NCBI GenBank assembly: GCA_002841405.1
Contig: PGZR01000010.1
Span: 1 to 46,310, forward strand
Origin: Firmicutes bacterium HGW-Firmicutes-4
Lineage (GTDB): Bacteria; Bacillota; Clostridia; Eubacteriales; Eubacteriaceae
DNA: 46,310 nucleotides
Direction: 5' to 3'
The position numbers and the translations under genes were made by a program. Below the pieces are notes generated by a model. The model made no database searches. It had not been told where the DNA came from and worked only from the letters and a program-made list of their open reading frames with translations. Below are positions 27,777 through 35,715 of the stretch, piece after piece (the first letter of the stretch is position 1; each line of letters starts with the position of its first letter).

Positions 27777-29501
27777 ATGGCATCGACAGGTTCTGGAACA
27801 GAAACGAATCGGTTGCGGATATTTTTTAATAAATATCGGTTAGTGATTTTCATGATTGGTTTTATTATAATTAAACAATTATTAGTCATTGGTATGCCAC
27901 TATTTGCTCATGCTGGGGCAGGACATGATGATCGCTTAATGATCAATATGGCAGACTCTTTAAGCAATGGAGCGTGGTTAGGCGAATACTCCGAAAAAAC
28001 GCTGGTAAAGGGTTTGTTCTTTCCGCTTTTTTTGGTAGCAAATGATGTTTTAGGCATACCTTATTCGCTGTCGATCCCAGGAATTTATTCCCTTGCCTGT
28101 ATGAGCTTTGTTTTTGGAATAAAACGACTATTTCAGACAGAGTTTCCGCTCTTTATTATTTTTTTAGCACTGCTATTCAATCCGATCTCATTCGCTGATG
28201 AAACCTTTCTTCGGGTCTACCGAAATGGTTTAACGGCCACCCAGGCATTAATTATCAGCGGCAGCATGTTTGCCGTTTACCTGACTCGTTTTGAAAAAAA
28301 ACGGTTTCAAATTCTGTGGGCGATTAGTGCGGGGCTTGGACTGGCTTCCCTTTGGCATACTCGGGAAGATGGCATCTGGATTATTCCGTTGGTATTGGGA
28401 GTAATTGTTATTACGTCGATATCCATCATTTTGCAAAAAGAACTGCAGACAAAGGATAAGGTGAAGAAAACAATCATCACTGTCATACCGGTGATGATAC
28501 TGATAGTGTCCACCATCATTATTTCTAGTATTAACTACGCTCATTATGGAGTCTATACCTCCAATGAGTTGAATAAAAGCAATTTTACTAATGCTATCAA
28601 GTTGATCTATTCCGTGGCAGCAAATGAAGAGGTTGAGCGGGCAGCAGTCCCCCGAAGTACGATTTCAAAAATCTATGAGGTATCACCGACACTTAATACG
28701 ATTAAAGAAGAATTGGAATCAAGTCTGGATCGCTGGTCCTGGTATGAAAAAGATGCGAAGGTGCGACAAGTCGAAGACGGATTTTTCTTTTGGGCCTTGA
28801 GAGAAGCGGTCGCTAATGCCGGCTATTACGAAAATGCGGTAAAAGCAAATGATTTTTATGAAAATTTAGCCAAAGAACTAGAAGTCGGATTTGAAAGCGG
28901 CGAGTTAAATCGCAGATCAACGATGCCATCAGCACTGATGTCTCCCTGGCGGGATGGATACTGGGAAGAATTGCCAATTGCTTTTTTTAGAACCATCAAT
29001 TATGTTGTCAGATTTGAAGCGATTAAAACCAGTATGACCGACAGCATCGATGATGGGAAGAATGGAATCTTGCTTTTTGAAGAAATGACAAACAATTCGG
29101 CTCGGATCAAAGGGGAACCAATTTCATTGGGTGTTCAAGTCAGGCTGGCGCTTTTAAATGGCATCACCGGAATTTATCAAATCATTGGGTTCATTGCCTT
29201 TGTTGCGGCTATTTTAGCTTATGGACTGATTTCAATTTTTATATTCATAAAAAAATTGCGAAATAAATATGGACTGATGGATTGCTGGCTGGTACTATCC
29301 GCTTTGCTATTTAGCGCATGTGTTTTAGCTGGCGGTGTTGCCTATACCGATATTTCTGCTTATGTGGCCATTTCATACTGGTATCTGGCTGGAGCTTATC
29401 CATTAATCATTGCATTTAATGCGATTGCGCTTTATAAAATAACAGAAATATTCGTTAAAATGATTTATGAGAAAAAAAGGGACAAAATCAAATCAGATTG
29501 A
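27777..29501 (+). CDS. polytopic membrane protein, GT-C-like glycosyltransferase candidate
   Basis: The 574-residue protein has about ten hydrophobic segments. Just after the first is a loop with AGAGHDDRLM, an acidic pair placed as in GT-C glycosyltransferases. A large extracytoplasmic region (about 270-430) is inserted before the last membrane group. I do not recognise a named family. The ATG follows GAGGG. Its 3' end nearly meets the first SMR-like gene, which starts seven bases after its stop. Confidence 0.7.
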   Translation: MASTGSGTETNRLRIFFNKYRLVIFMIGFIIIKQLLVIGMPLFAHAGAGHDDRLMINMADSLSNGAWLGEYSEKTLVKGLFFPLFLVANDVLGIPYSLSIPGIYSLACMSFVFGIKRLFQTEFPLFIIFLALLFNPISFADETFLRVYRNGLTATQALIISGSMFAVYLTRFEKKRFQILWAISAGLGLASLWHTREDGIWIIPLVLGVIVITSISIILQKELQTKDKVKKTIITVIPVMILIVSTIIISSINYAHYGVYTSNELNKSNFTNAIKLIYSVAANEEVERAAVPRSTISKIYEVSPTLNTIKEELESSLDRWSWYEKDAKVRQVEDGFFFWALREAVANAGYYENAVKANDFYENLAKELEVGFESGELNRRSTMPSALMSPWRDGYWEELPIAFFRTINYVVRFEAIKTSMTDSIDDGKNGILLFEEMTNNSARIKGEPISLGVQVRLALLNGITGIYQIIGFIAFVAAILAYGLISIFIFIKKLRNKYGLMDCWLVLSALLFSACVLAGGVAYTDISAYVAISYWYLAGAYPLIIAFNAIALYKITEIFVKMIYEKKRDKIKSD

Positions 29502-29508
29502 GGGAACA

Positions 29509-29847
29509 ATGAGATTAAAGAACTATTTATTTTTGCATGCAAGTTTATTACTATATTCTTTCGGTTCGGTTTTATCAAAGATGGCCAGCGCAGAAGAATT
29601 TCTATCTTTGGCGTTTATTCTTTACTACAGCCTGTTTTTGGCGGTATTGTTTGTTTATGCACTATTATGGCAGCAAATTTTAAAACGCTTTCCATTAACC
29701 GTAGCATTTGCAAATAAAGCGATTACCATTTTGTGGGGAATTGTCTGGGGCGTTCTGTTTTTTGGGGAAGCATTGCGCTGGGGAATGTTGTTGGGTTCAG
29801 TGATTATTGTTTCAGGAATATATTTGGTGGTGAGTGATGATAAATAA
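29509..29847 (+). CDS. SMR/ArnE-like small membrane protein, first of a tandem pair
   Basis: The 112-residue protein has four hydrophobic helices, with the family's FGEALRWGMLLGSVIIVSGIY ending shared by small multidrug resistance (SMR) and ArnE/ArnF proteins. The helix-1 glutamate that SMR drug pumps need is absent (the region reads LLLYSFGSVLSK). Lack of this residue is typical of ArnE/F-like flippases of undecaprenyl-phosphate sugars. I chose the ATG at 29509 because GAGGGAACA precedes it. An in-frame ATG at 29467 overlaps the upstream gene. It overlaps the next SMR-like gene by 11 bases, so the two are made together. Confidence 0.8.
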   Translation: MRLKNYLFLHASLLLYSFGSVLSKMASAEEFLSLAFILYYSLFLAVLFVYALLWQQILKRFPLTVAFANKAITILWGIVWGVLFFGEALRWGMLLGSVIIVSGIYLVVSDDK

Positions 29848-30187
29848 CGAATGGGTTTATTATGTGCTGTATTTGTTTTCGGTATTGGTAGCCTCTTTAT
29901 CTCAGGTAATCTTGAAAAAAAGTGCCATGATTCATTATGAAACTCGTATCAGAGAGTATCTGAATCCCTATGTTATTGGGGCATATTTTTTCTTTTTTGG
30001 GTCGGCCCTATTAACAACCTTAGCTTATCGGGGGGTACCGTTGACCCTGGGACCGGTTCTGGAATCAACCGGCTATATCTATGTCGGGATTTTGGGGATG
30101 CTGATTTTAAAAGAAAAACTCAGCCGGCGTAAAATTATTGGCAATGTATTGATCGTCGGAGGAATTCTTGTTTATGCTTTTGTTTAG
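29837..30187 (+). CDS. SMR/ArnF-like small membrane protein, second of a tandem pair
   Basis: The 116-residue protein has four hydrophobic helices and the late motif LGPVLESTGYIYVGILGML followed by LKEKLSRRKIIGNVLIV, as in DMT-superfamily half-transporters. Helix 1 (LVASLSQVILKKSA) again lacks the drug-pump glutamate. Its longer middle loop differs from its partner's, as expected for two halves of a heterodimer. The ATG at 29837 lies inside the end of the first gene. A lipid-linked sugar flippase is the likely role, inferred from the sugar synthases and GT-C candidates around it. Confidence 0.8.
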   Translation: MINNEWVYYVLYLFSVLVASLSQVILKKSAMIHYETRIREYLNPYVIGAYFFFFGSALLTTLAYRGVPLTLGPVLESTGYIYVGILGMLILKEKLSRRKIIGNVLIVGGILVYAFV

Positions 30188-30265
30188 GAAATAACTTTCA
30201 GTAACAACAGGAGACTAATTTCTGAACTGAAAAAATCTGATTTTTAGAATGTAGGTGAGATAGAG

Positions 30266-31648
30266 ATGGATAATGATCGTGTCATTAAAAGATATGAAAG
30301 TCAATTGATTCAAAATTTAATGGAATCCCGAAAAACGAATCGACTGCTTTTTTTGGTAATCCTGGCTGTTACCTTTATTTATATGGTTCTTTTAAATTTC
30401 AAAACCCCCCTGATTGCCGATGATTTTGTGTACACCTTTATCTTCGGTACATCAATGCCAGTAATGAATTTTGGCGATATCATTAATTCGCAGATTGCTT
30501 ACTATACAACCTGGGGCGGCCGAGTCGTGGCAGAAACATTGACGCAGCTGTTTATGTTTTTAGGGAAAGATGTCTTTAATATTGCCAATAGCCTATGTTA
30601 CCTTGTTTTTTGTCTGGCTGTTTATTTTCTGGCAGTTGGCCGAAGAATTCGCTTTGAGTTATTATTATTAACCACTGTTTTAATCTGGTTTTTCATCCCG
30701 ATGTTTGGGCAGACAGTGATGTGGTTAACTGGCTCCTGCAATTATTTGTGGTGTGGTACCATTATTCTATTAGCTATTCTTCCCTTTCGTCTGTATGAAG
30801 AGAAGCAGACGAAGTTATTAAACAGTATTTGGTTTGCCCTGGCGATGAGTCCCATATTTTTTATTAGTGGCATTACCAATGAAAATACTGCCGGAGCGAT
30901 GATTTTGATTATGGTTATGTTCAGTGTGGTTTATTTTAAACGCAACCTTGGAATTCCGGCATTTGCATTTACGGCCATATTTTTTTCAGTCAGTGGTTTT
31001 TTATGCATGATCTTCGCGCCAGGAAACAGCCTGCGGGTAGAAAATGAATCGGCAGTAGCTGAGGTAACCATGATGGTGGGCTCAAATCCGATCATTACCC
31101 GGCTCTCATATTTTGCCTACAATCTTTATGCCCTGATGCCGCTGGTAATTTTAGCAGCCATCGCTTTTGTCTTATTGAAAAATGAAAAAGACCGAAAAGC
31201 ATTAGTAAAATTTGGAATCTTTGCCGTGGCTGCAACCGCCGCTATGGTTGTTATGTTGGCGCCCCCGAAATTTCCGCCCCGGGCGATGTTTGGGTTGGCT
31301 GCATTTTTAATTATTGCTGTTGTTTATGCGTTTGGGCAACTCAATCTAACTGAAGAACGGATCAGGAAGTTTGTAATAATTCCAGGATCGGTAGTGATGC
31401 TGTTTTATATTATGTCCTGGGGTTATGTGGGAATAGACGCGATCACAGTCAATAAACAGTATATCGCCCGGGTGCAGATCATTCAGGAACAAAAAAATGA
31501 AGCTCAGATTCAGGTGTCGGAAATTGTACCCTTGTCCAGCCACAATGGCATGTATGGGTTAAAGGATGTCCAACTGGATCCCAACCATTGGGTAAACCGT
31601 GCCCTGGCAGATTATTTTGGCGTTCCGAATATCATCTTAAAGCCATAG
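30266..31648 (+). CDS. polytopic membrane protein of the DUF6056 type, GT-C-like
   Basis: The 460-residue protein has about ten hydrophobic segments and a short C-terminal soluble tail. After the first segment it carries LIADDFVY, an acidic pair in the position used by GT-C enzymes, followed by a WGGR motif and GQTVMWLTGSCNYLW. These features match the uncharacterised DUF6056 group common in Firmicutes surface-sugar loci. Assignment is from memory of the family pattern. It is the last plus-strand gene of the polysaccharide locus, followed by a hairpin and a convergent LCP gene. Confidence 0.75.
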   Translation: MDNDRVIKRYESQLIQNLMESRKTNRLLFLVILAVTFIYMVLLNFKTPLIADDFVYTFIFGTSMPVMNFGDIINSQIAYYTTWGGRVVAETLTQLFMFLGKDVFNIANSLCYLVFCLAVYFLAVGRRIRFELLLLTTVLIWFFIPMFGQTVMWLTGSCNYLWCGTIILLAILPFRLYEEKQTKLLNSIWFALAMSPIFFISGITNENTAGAMILIMVMFSVVYFKRNLGIPAFAFTAIFFSVSGFLCMIFAPGNSLRVENESAVAEVTMMVGSNPIITRLSYFAYNLYALMPLVILAAIAFVLLKNEKDRKALVKFGIFAVAATAAMVVMLAPPKFPPRAMFGLAAFLIIAVVYAFGQLNLTEERIRKFVIIPGSVVMLFYIMSWGYVGIDAITVNKQYIARVQIIQEQKNEAQIQVSEIVPLSSHNGMYGLKDVQLDPNHWVNRALADYFGVPNIILKP

Positions 31649-31710
31649 CGCAAAAAAGCGAGCTGCGCCAGTCTGGATTCGTTTTGAATAATATTAATGA
31701 AAAGTCAATT

Positions 31711-31745
31711 AAAGCCACCCGTTGCCAAGTGCAGCGGGTGGCTTT
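31711..31745. terminator. terminator hairpin between convergent genes
   Basis: A 15-bp stem (31711-31725 with 31731-31745, one G-T pair) with a five-base loop sits between the DUF6056 gene and the minus-strand LCP gene. T-runs on either side are weak, so it may be an inefficient or bidirectional stop. Confidence 0.7.
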
Positions 31746-31752
31746 GATCATG

Positions 31753-33018
31753 CTAGTAGTTTGAAGCTTCTTCAATATAAGAATCCGAATCGTTTGAGGT
31801 TCCATTTACGGTGTTTTCTATTTCATCACTGATTTCCATTGCCGCATCCGATGGGGTATAGTCGGTCTCGTAGACGAATTGATAGAAAGCTTCAATATTT
31901 TCGGCCAGGGTATTGGGGATAACGTAAGAAAGGCCATCGAGCATATCAAGTGAAATCAGTTCATCAATCGGGAAACGACTCTGCTCGATGTCTTTTGAGG
32001 GCATCAAGGCCAGATTTGCGCCGTATTTGAATATTTCCAGGGTGCTCAGGGAGGTTTCCACATAGGGTAAAGTGGCCATCACCAGATTGTATTGCTGCGG
32101 AAGATCAAGATCAAGGGCTTTTGATAAGACTTGTTCAAAAACAACCCGCTGCCGCAGGGTCCGATCAAAGTCGCCATCGCCCACATAGCGGACCCGGCAG
32201 TAAGCCAGGGCCTGAGAGCCATCAACAATCTGGGAACCAGTTTCTTCCAGAAAGGGGGAGCCGGTTGCTACTTTTTCGTTCACATCCATCAGGTATTCAT
32301 TGACCCAGTCCAACTCTTCTTCGGTTTCAATATCGACGGTGACACCGCCGACGGCATTAACCATCGAAACCATGGCGATGAAATCGATGGTGACGTAATC
32401 GGTGATGGTGGTATCAAAATTCTGATTGATGGTTTGCAGTGCCAAATCCGGGCCGCCATAAGCGTAAGCGGCGTTAAGTTTGTCATAGCCGTATTTTTTA
32501 TCAATATAAACATAGGTATCGCGCATCAGCGAGGCGACCTTGACCTTGCTGTGTTCGTAATCAGCGGTTGCCACCATGATGGTATCAGTCCGGTCACCCT
32601 CAACATCATCCCGTCCATCGACGCCGAAAACAGCAACATTGACAATCTTATGCTGTTTTGCAAAGCTGGCAGCTTCATCGCTGATTCCATACTTGCTTAA
32701 ATTTCCTTTCAGATCACTGGTGACATTACCTAAGAAAAAAGCATTGACGGCAAAAGCCGTGGCCATCAGAAATATAATGCTCAGTAAGATGGTTCGCAGA
32801 AATTTTTTCAAAAAGCCACTGGATTTTTTCTTTTTCTTCGGAAGCGGATCAGGAAGGATTACCGGTTTCGTTTTATCCTTTCGCGAACTTTGTTTCGATT
32901 TGGTTTCTGATTTAATGGTCTTTAGGGGGCGCGTATCTTGTCTTAAGTTTTTATTAGATGATTTCTTTGTTGACGGATTCCGTCTATTTTCAATCACATT
33001 TTTTTTTCGATTATTCAA
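31753..33018 (-). CDS. LytR-CpsA-Psr (LCP) family glycopolymer ligase
   Basis: The 421-residue protein has a Lys/Arg-rich cytoplasmic segment of about 70 residues, one membrane helix (about 75-95) and an extracellular LCP domain. Active-site motifs are VDGR at 133-136, GDRTDT at 141-146, MRD at 165-167 and DKLNAAYAYGG, followed by the RVR and RTLRQR clusters. It resembles the LCP protein at 5071-6570 closely in the domain but lacks its Ser/Asp tail and has a different N-terminus. It starts at TTG (33018) with GAGGT upstream. It probably attaches polysaccharide made by this locus to peptidoglycan. It has its own promoter at 33162-33190. Confidence 0.92.
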   Translation of the reverse strand: MNNRKKNVIENRRNPSTKKSSNKNLRQDTRPLKTIKSETKSKQSSRKDKTKPVILPDPLPKKKKKSSGFLKKFLRTILLSIIFLMATAFAVNAFFLGNVTSDLKGNLSKYGISDEAASFAKQHKIVNVAVFGVDGRDDVEGDRTDTIMVATADYEHSKVKVASLMRDTYVYIDKKYGYDKLNAAYAYGGPDLALQTINQNFDTTITDYVTIDFIAMVSMVNAVGGVTVDIETEEELDWVNEYLMDVNEKVATGSPFLEETGSQIVDGSQALAYCRVRYVGDGDFDRTLRQRVVFEQVLSKALDLDLPQQYNLVMATLPYVETSLSTLEIFKYGANLALMPSKDIEQSRFPIDELISLDMLDGLSYVIPNTLAENIEAFYQFVYETDYTPSDAAMEISDEIENTVNGTSNDSDSYIEEASNY

Positions 33019-33161
33019 ATTTTTACCTCATTTGGAAATCATTCAATCCACAACCAAAAAACTTGCAGATTTGCAGCAGAGACGGGTTTTGCGAAGATTT
33101 TCTCATGTCTTTAATTTGGAAACGAGTCCGAATTATCCTATTTTTAGACTTCTAGTAGGGT

Positions 33162-33190
33162 ATTATATCATATTTGTAAATATTTGTAAA
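33162..33190 (-). promoter_or_regulatory. promoter of the second LCP gene
   Basis: On the minus strand TTTACA (33190-33185) and a perfect TATAAT (33167-33162) are 17 bases apart. The leader is about 135 bases long, and I see no known riboswitch in it. Confidence 0.8.
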
Positions 33191-33254
33191 AATAATATAA
33201 ATAGAAAAAACTCGCGACCGGTAAATCTTGTTATACATTTTAGGAAAACTTTGT

Positions 33255-33260
33255 TATAAT
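33255..33260 (+). promoter_or_regulatory. -10 element of the promoter for the coiled-coil gene pair
   Basis: TATAAT at 33255-33260 is about 40 bases before the start codon at 33302. A possible -35 is TTATAC at 33231-33236 (18-base spacer). The divergent region 33019-33301 therefore holds promoters for both directions and no gene. Confidence 0.5.
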
Positions 33261-33301
33261 AGAAGGCAAAGACTGATAGCAAATATAGGAGTGGGGTTAT
33301 T

Positions 33302-33871
33302 ATGGCAAATGAACAGGAACTCAATGAAAAAAATGAGTACTTCGAATATGTTGAATCACGCATTGAAAATTTAGAAAAGTTGATTTTGAAAAAAGATGAA
33401 GAATTAAAATCGCTCATCCTCAGAACCGTTCAAAACGGGGCATCGCAGCCTGAGAAAAACCTGCACAGGGAGAAGTCACAACGACCTGATCCAGGGAATT
33501 TCGAGCGGGTGTTCGAAGATTTGAAGGAAGAAGAAACCCGCTTTTTGAAAAACGAAGGCGAGCTTCCCAATTATAAGGCTGAAGAACTCAATAACCAACT
33601 GGCCAACATCGAAAAACGGGAGAAAATGGTTCAGGATATGCTGGATTCATTGGGGACAGCCCTGGCCATTTTGAAAAAACGCCACGAAGAAGTGAATCGA
33701 AAAGAAGAGACGCTGAATCGCGAGTATCAGAAGCTTCAAGAAATTGAAGCACTGTATCGGAGTACTGAAGGTTTAGACGCATTGACTTCAACCTTTGGGC
33801 AGATTTCAATCGATGGCGGAAGTTCTCAAGAAAACGGCAGAACCTCCTCCAATAATGACAGCAAGGAGTGA
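33302..33871 (+). CDS. coiled-coil protein of unknown function
   Basis: The 189-residue protein is hydrophilic and highly charged, with heptad-like stretches at about 8-45 and 85-155 (for example RIENLEKLILKKDEEL). It has no signal peptide, no membrane segment and no recognised motif. The ending is Ser/Asn-rich. The next gene starts four bases after its stop and also has long coiled-coil regions, so the two products may bind each other. The start has a GGAGTGGGG site. I do not recognise the family. Confidence 0.75.
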   Translation: MANEQELNEKNEYFEYVESRIENLEKLILKKDEELKSLILRTVQNGASQPEKNLHREKSQRPDPGNFERVFEDLKEEETRFLKNEGELPNYKAEELNNQLANIEKREKMVQDMLDSLGTALAILKKRHEEVNRKEETLNREYQKLQEIEALYRSTEGLDALTSTFGQISIDGGSSQENGRTSSNNDSKE

Positions 33872-33875
33872 TTTG

Positions 33876-35456
33876 ATGAGATTAAGTTTTGGTAAATGCT
33901 GGGGTCTGTTGATTTTTGATATCATTGGATTGGCGATCTCTGGTTATGCTTTTTTATTGGGCTATCAGGTAATAGCGACACTTGCGAACGCAAATGCCTA
34001 TATTGTTCTGATGGGATTTTTTGTGGGGATCAAGGCAATTATTTTGGCTTTATACGATTTGAACAGAAACATGCTGCGGAAGAATATTCCCTTCATTGGC
34101 GGAGGGATCACAATTCTGGGGAATGGCATTATATTTGCAATGTGTTTTTTTCTGATTCCAGAAGTACCACTGACATTTTTTATTGGTTTAGCCATTGCGG
34201 ACTTTATGATTATCACCCTCTGCCATCTGTTATGGTGGGTTCTCATCGGTAAAGATGATAATCAGCCCAAAGAAACCAAATTACCGGCAAAAGAAGAGCG
34301 TGCGTCTAAACAAGAGAATAAGAAAGTCTCAAAAAAAGACCTGAAAAATGAAAAGAAAAACGAATCCGGAAAAGTGAATAAAAATTCAGGAAAAAAAGTG
34401 AAAAGTGAGAAAAAAACCTGGTTATCCCGGGATGAGGAAGAGGAATCGGAATACGACAGTATCTTTACCAGCCTGCTGGAAAACGAAAAAAGAGGCCAGC
34501 AACGCTATGTGGAATCTCCTAAAGCCGATGAGCCAAGAGTTTTTGAAGAAGAAAAACGTTATCAAACCAGTGACTTTCTCAATGAGATCAAGGAAAATTT
34601 AAAAAAAGAAAATAAACTGTCGATGGAGCAAACTACAGTGCAAGACGGAGTCGTGATGAAGCCTGCGAATCAGGAATTTACTCTATCACCAGGAAAAAAA
34701 CCAACGGGATTACCTGTCATGGAATCAGCTCAGAACATTGAAGCAGGGATTGAGTCAAAACCGTTAATCAATAATCAGCCAGTTAGCGAGACCATTATCC
34801 TGCCAACGCAGTTACTAGAAGAGACAAACCCAATTTTGCTGGAGAACAGTGCTGATCTTTTTGGTGATTTACCAACGATCAAAGAAAGAAAACCTGATTT
34901 TCAAAAAATGGAGTCTTCAAATTTAGGTCCTTCTGGAATCGAGACGATAGAAATAGGTGACAATGAAGAAGGCTTTCTCTCGATTGAGCGCCGACTAGGC
35001 TATCTATTTCATGAAATTGAGAAATCAATGAAGGAAACCCAATACCTTCAAGGAGCAATCAGTAATTTTCAGAAGGAAGTGGAAAGCTATGAACCCATTG
35101 CCGGCGATGAAAAAATTGTTGCGGCCGGAAATCTGATTCGCGAAAAACTGAAAATGATCATCGATAAACAATTCGTTGTAGATGAGGTTCTCGATGATCT
35201 GATTCGCCTATCCAAACTGATCAATAAACGAATCAATGATTTAGATATTATTGAAGAGGGACTGAACCAGCGCAAGATCGCATTGGATCAAAAGGACTTG
35301 CTAATTGTTGAAGCCCGAAGCCGGAACACGGTGGAGAAAGAAGTGGCAATTCTGCCCGAAGAAGTGGTGCTGGAAAATTTAGACTCTGAGTTCATCGTTG
35401 CCGAAGGTGATTATGAATCGATCCGGAAATATCTGACCGAAAATCCGGAAGAATAG
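33876..35456 (+). CDS. four-helix membrane protein with long charged and coiled-coil cytoplasmic part, unknown function
   Basis: The 526-residue protein has four membrane helices in its first 125 residues (about 9-31, 40-60, 72-94, 99-125). A Lys/Glu-rich stretch follows (130-200), then a low-complexity linker and a predicted coiled coil from about 370 to 490. The four-helix block is weakly reminiscent of the N-terminal membrane domain of CapD/WbpM-type sugar enzymes, but no enzyme domain follows. I chose the ATG at 33876 because AAGGAG lies upstream and the family-like start MRLSFGKC leads straight into helix 1. An upstream in-frame ATG at 33795 lies inside the previous gene. Role unknown; a scaffold linking membrane and cytoplasm is only a guess. 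Confidence 0.75.
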   Translation: MRLSFGKCWGLLIFDIIGLAISGYAFLLGYQVIATLANANAYIVLMGFFVGIKAIILALYDLNRNMLRKNIPFIGGGITILGNGIIFAMCFFLIPEVPLTFFIGLAIADFMIITLCHLLWWVLIGKDDNQPKETKLPAKEERASKQENKKVSKKDLKNEKKNESGKVNKNSGKKVKSEKKTWLSRDEEEESEYDSIFTSLLENEKRGQQRYVESPKADEPRVFEEEKRYQTSDFLNEIKENLKKENKLSMEQTTVQDGVVMKPANQEFTLSPGKKPTGLPVMESAQNIEAGIESKPLINNQPVSETIILPTQLLEETNPILLENSADLFGDLPTIKERKPDFQKMESSNLGPSGIETIEIGDNEEGFLSIERRLGYLFHEIEKSMKETQYLQGAISNFQKEVESYEPIAGDEKIVAAGNLIREKLKMIIDKQFVVDEVLDDLIRLSKLINKRINDLDIIEEGLNQRKIALDQKDLLIVEARSRNTVEKEVAILPEEVVLENLDSEFIVAEGDYESIRKYLTENPEE

Positions 35457-35497
35457 ACCGGGAATAATTCAACATAAAACCAAAAAAAGAACCTGAT

Positions 35498-35615
35498 GTG
35501 TGTGCTGGGCTTGTACGAGTCTGGCGCACACTGGTAATCGATAGGTGGCATTGTATTCTTATCGATTATTTGGGAAACAATAACCATCCTTTTGTTATAT
35601 TAGATGGTTTTTTTT
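35498..35615 (+). ncRNA. structured RNA region: three consecutive hairpins ending in a terminator
   Basis: Hairpin 1 (35498-35531) has an 8-bp outer stem with a further 4-bp inner stem. Hairpin 2 (35535-35568) has a perfect 9-bp stem TAATCGATA/TATCGATTA. Hairpin 3 (35582-35609) runs into eight Ts. The region follows the 33876 gene, and a good promoter for the next gene starts just after it. It does not match any riboswitch I recognise. It may be a structured 3' end or an independent small RNA. Confidence 0.45.
35582..35615 (+). terminator. intrinsic terminator
   Basis: A 7-bp stem (AACCATC 35582-35588 with 35603-35609) and a 14-base loop are followed by a T-run at 35608-35615. It separates the coiled-coil gene pair from the amino-acid transporter operon. 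Confidence 0.75.
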
Positions 35616-35616
35616 A

Positions 35617-35645
35617 TTGCGAATTTTTAATAAAAATGATATACT
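35617..35645 (+). promoter_or_regulatory. promoter of the amino-acid ABC transporter operon, with nearby inverted repeat
   Basis: TTGCGA at 35617-35622 and TATACT at 35640-35645 are 17 bases apart. Downstream, AGTGTAT (35664-35670) and ATACACT (35680-35686) form a 7-bp inverted repeat that could be an operator or a leader hairpin. The start codon at 35716 has AGGAGG. Confidence 0.75.
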
Positions 35646-35715
35646 GCTACCTGTATAAAAGTGAGTGTATTGGCTAAAGATACACTAAAACTTATTATTA
35701 TTAGGAGGAAAAGAA

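Noticed and set aside
29509-30187. small multidrug resistance efflux pair
   Set aside because: Fold and length fit, but the essential helix-1 glutamate is missing in both, and the neighbours are lipid-linked sugar enzymes.
35461-35715. T-box, SAM or c-di-GMP riboswitch in front of the amino-acid transporter
   Set aside because: None of the conserved sequence signatures of these classes is present, and a promoter lies after the terminator, so the hairpins are not in the transporter leader.
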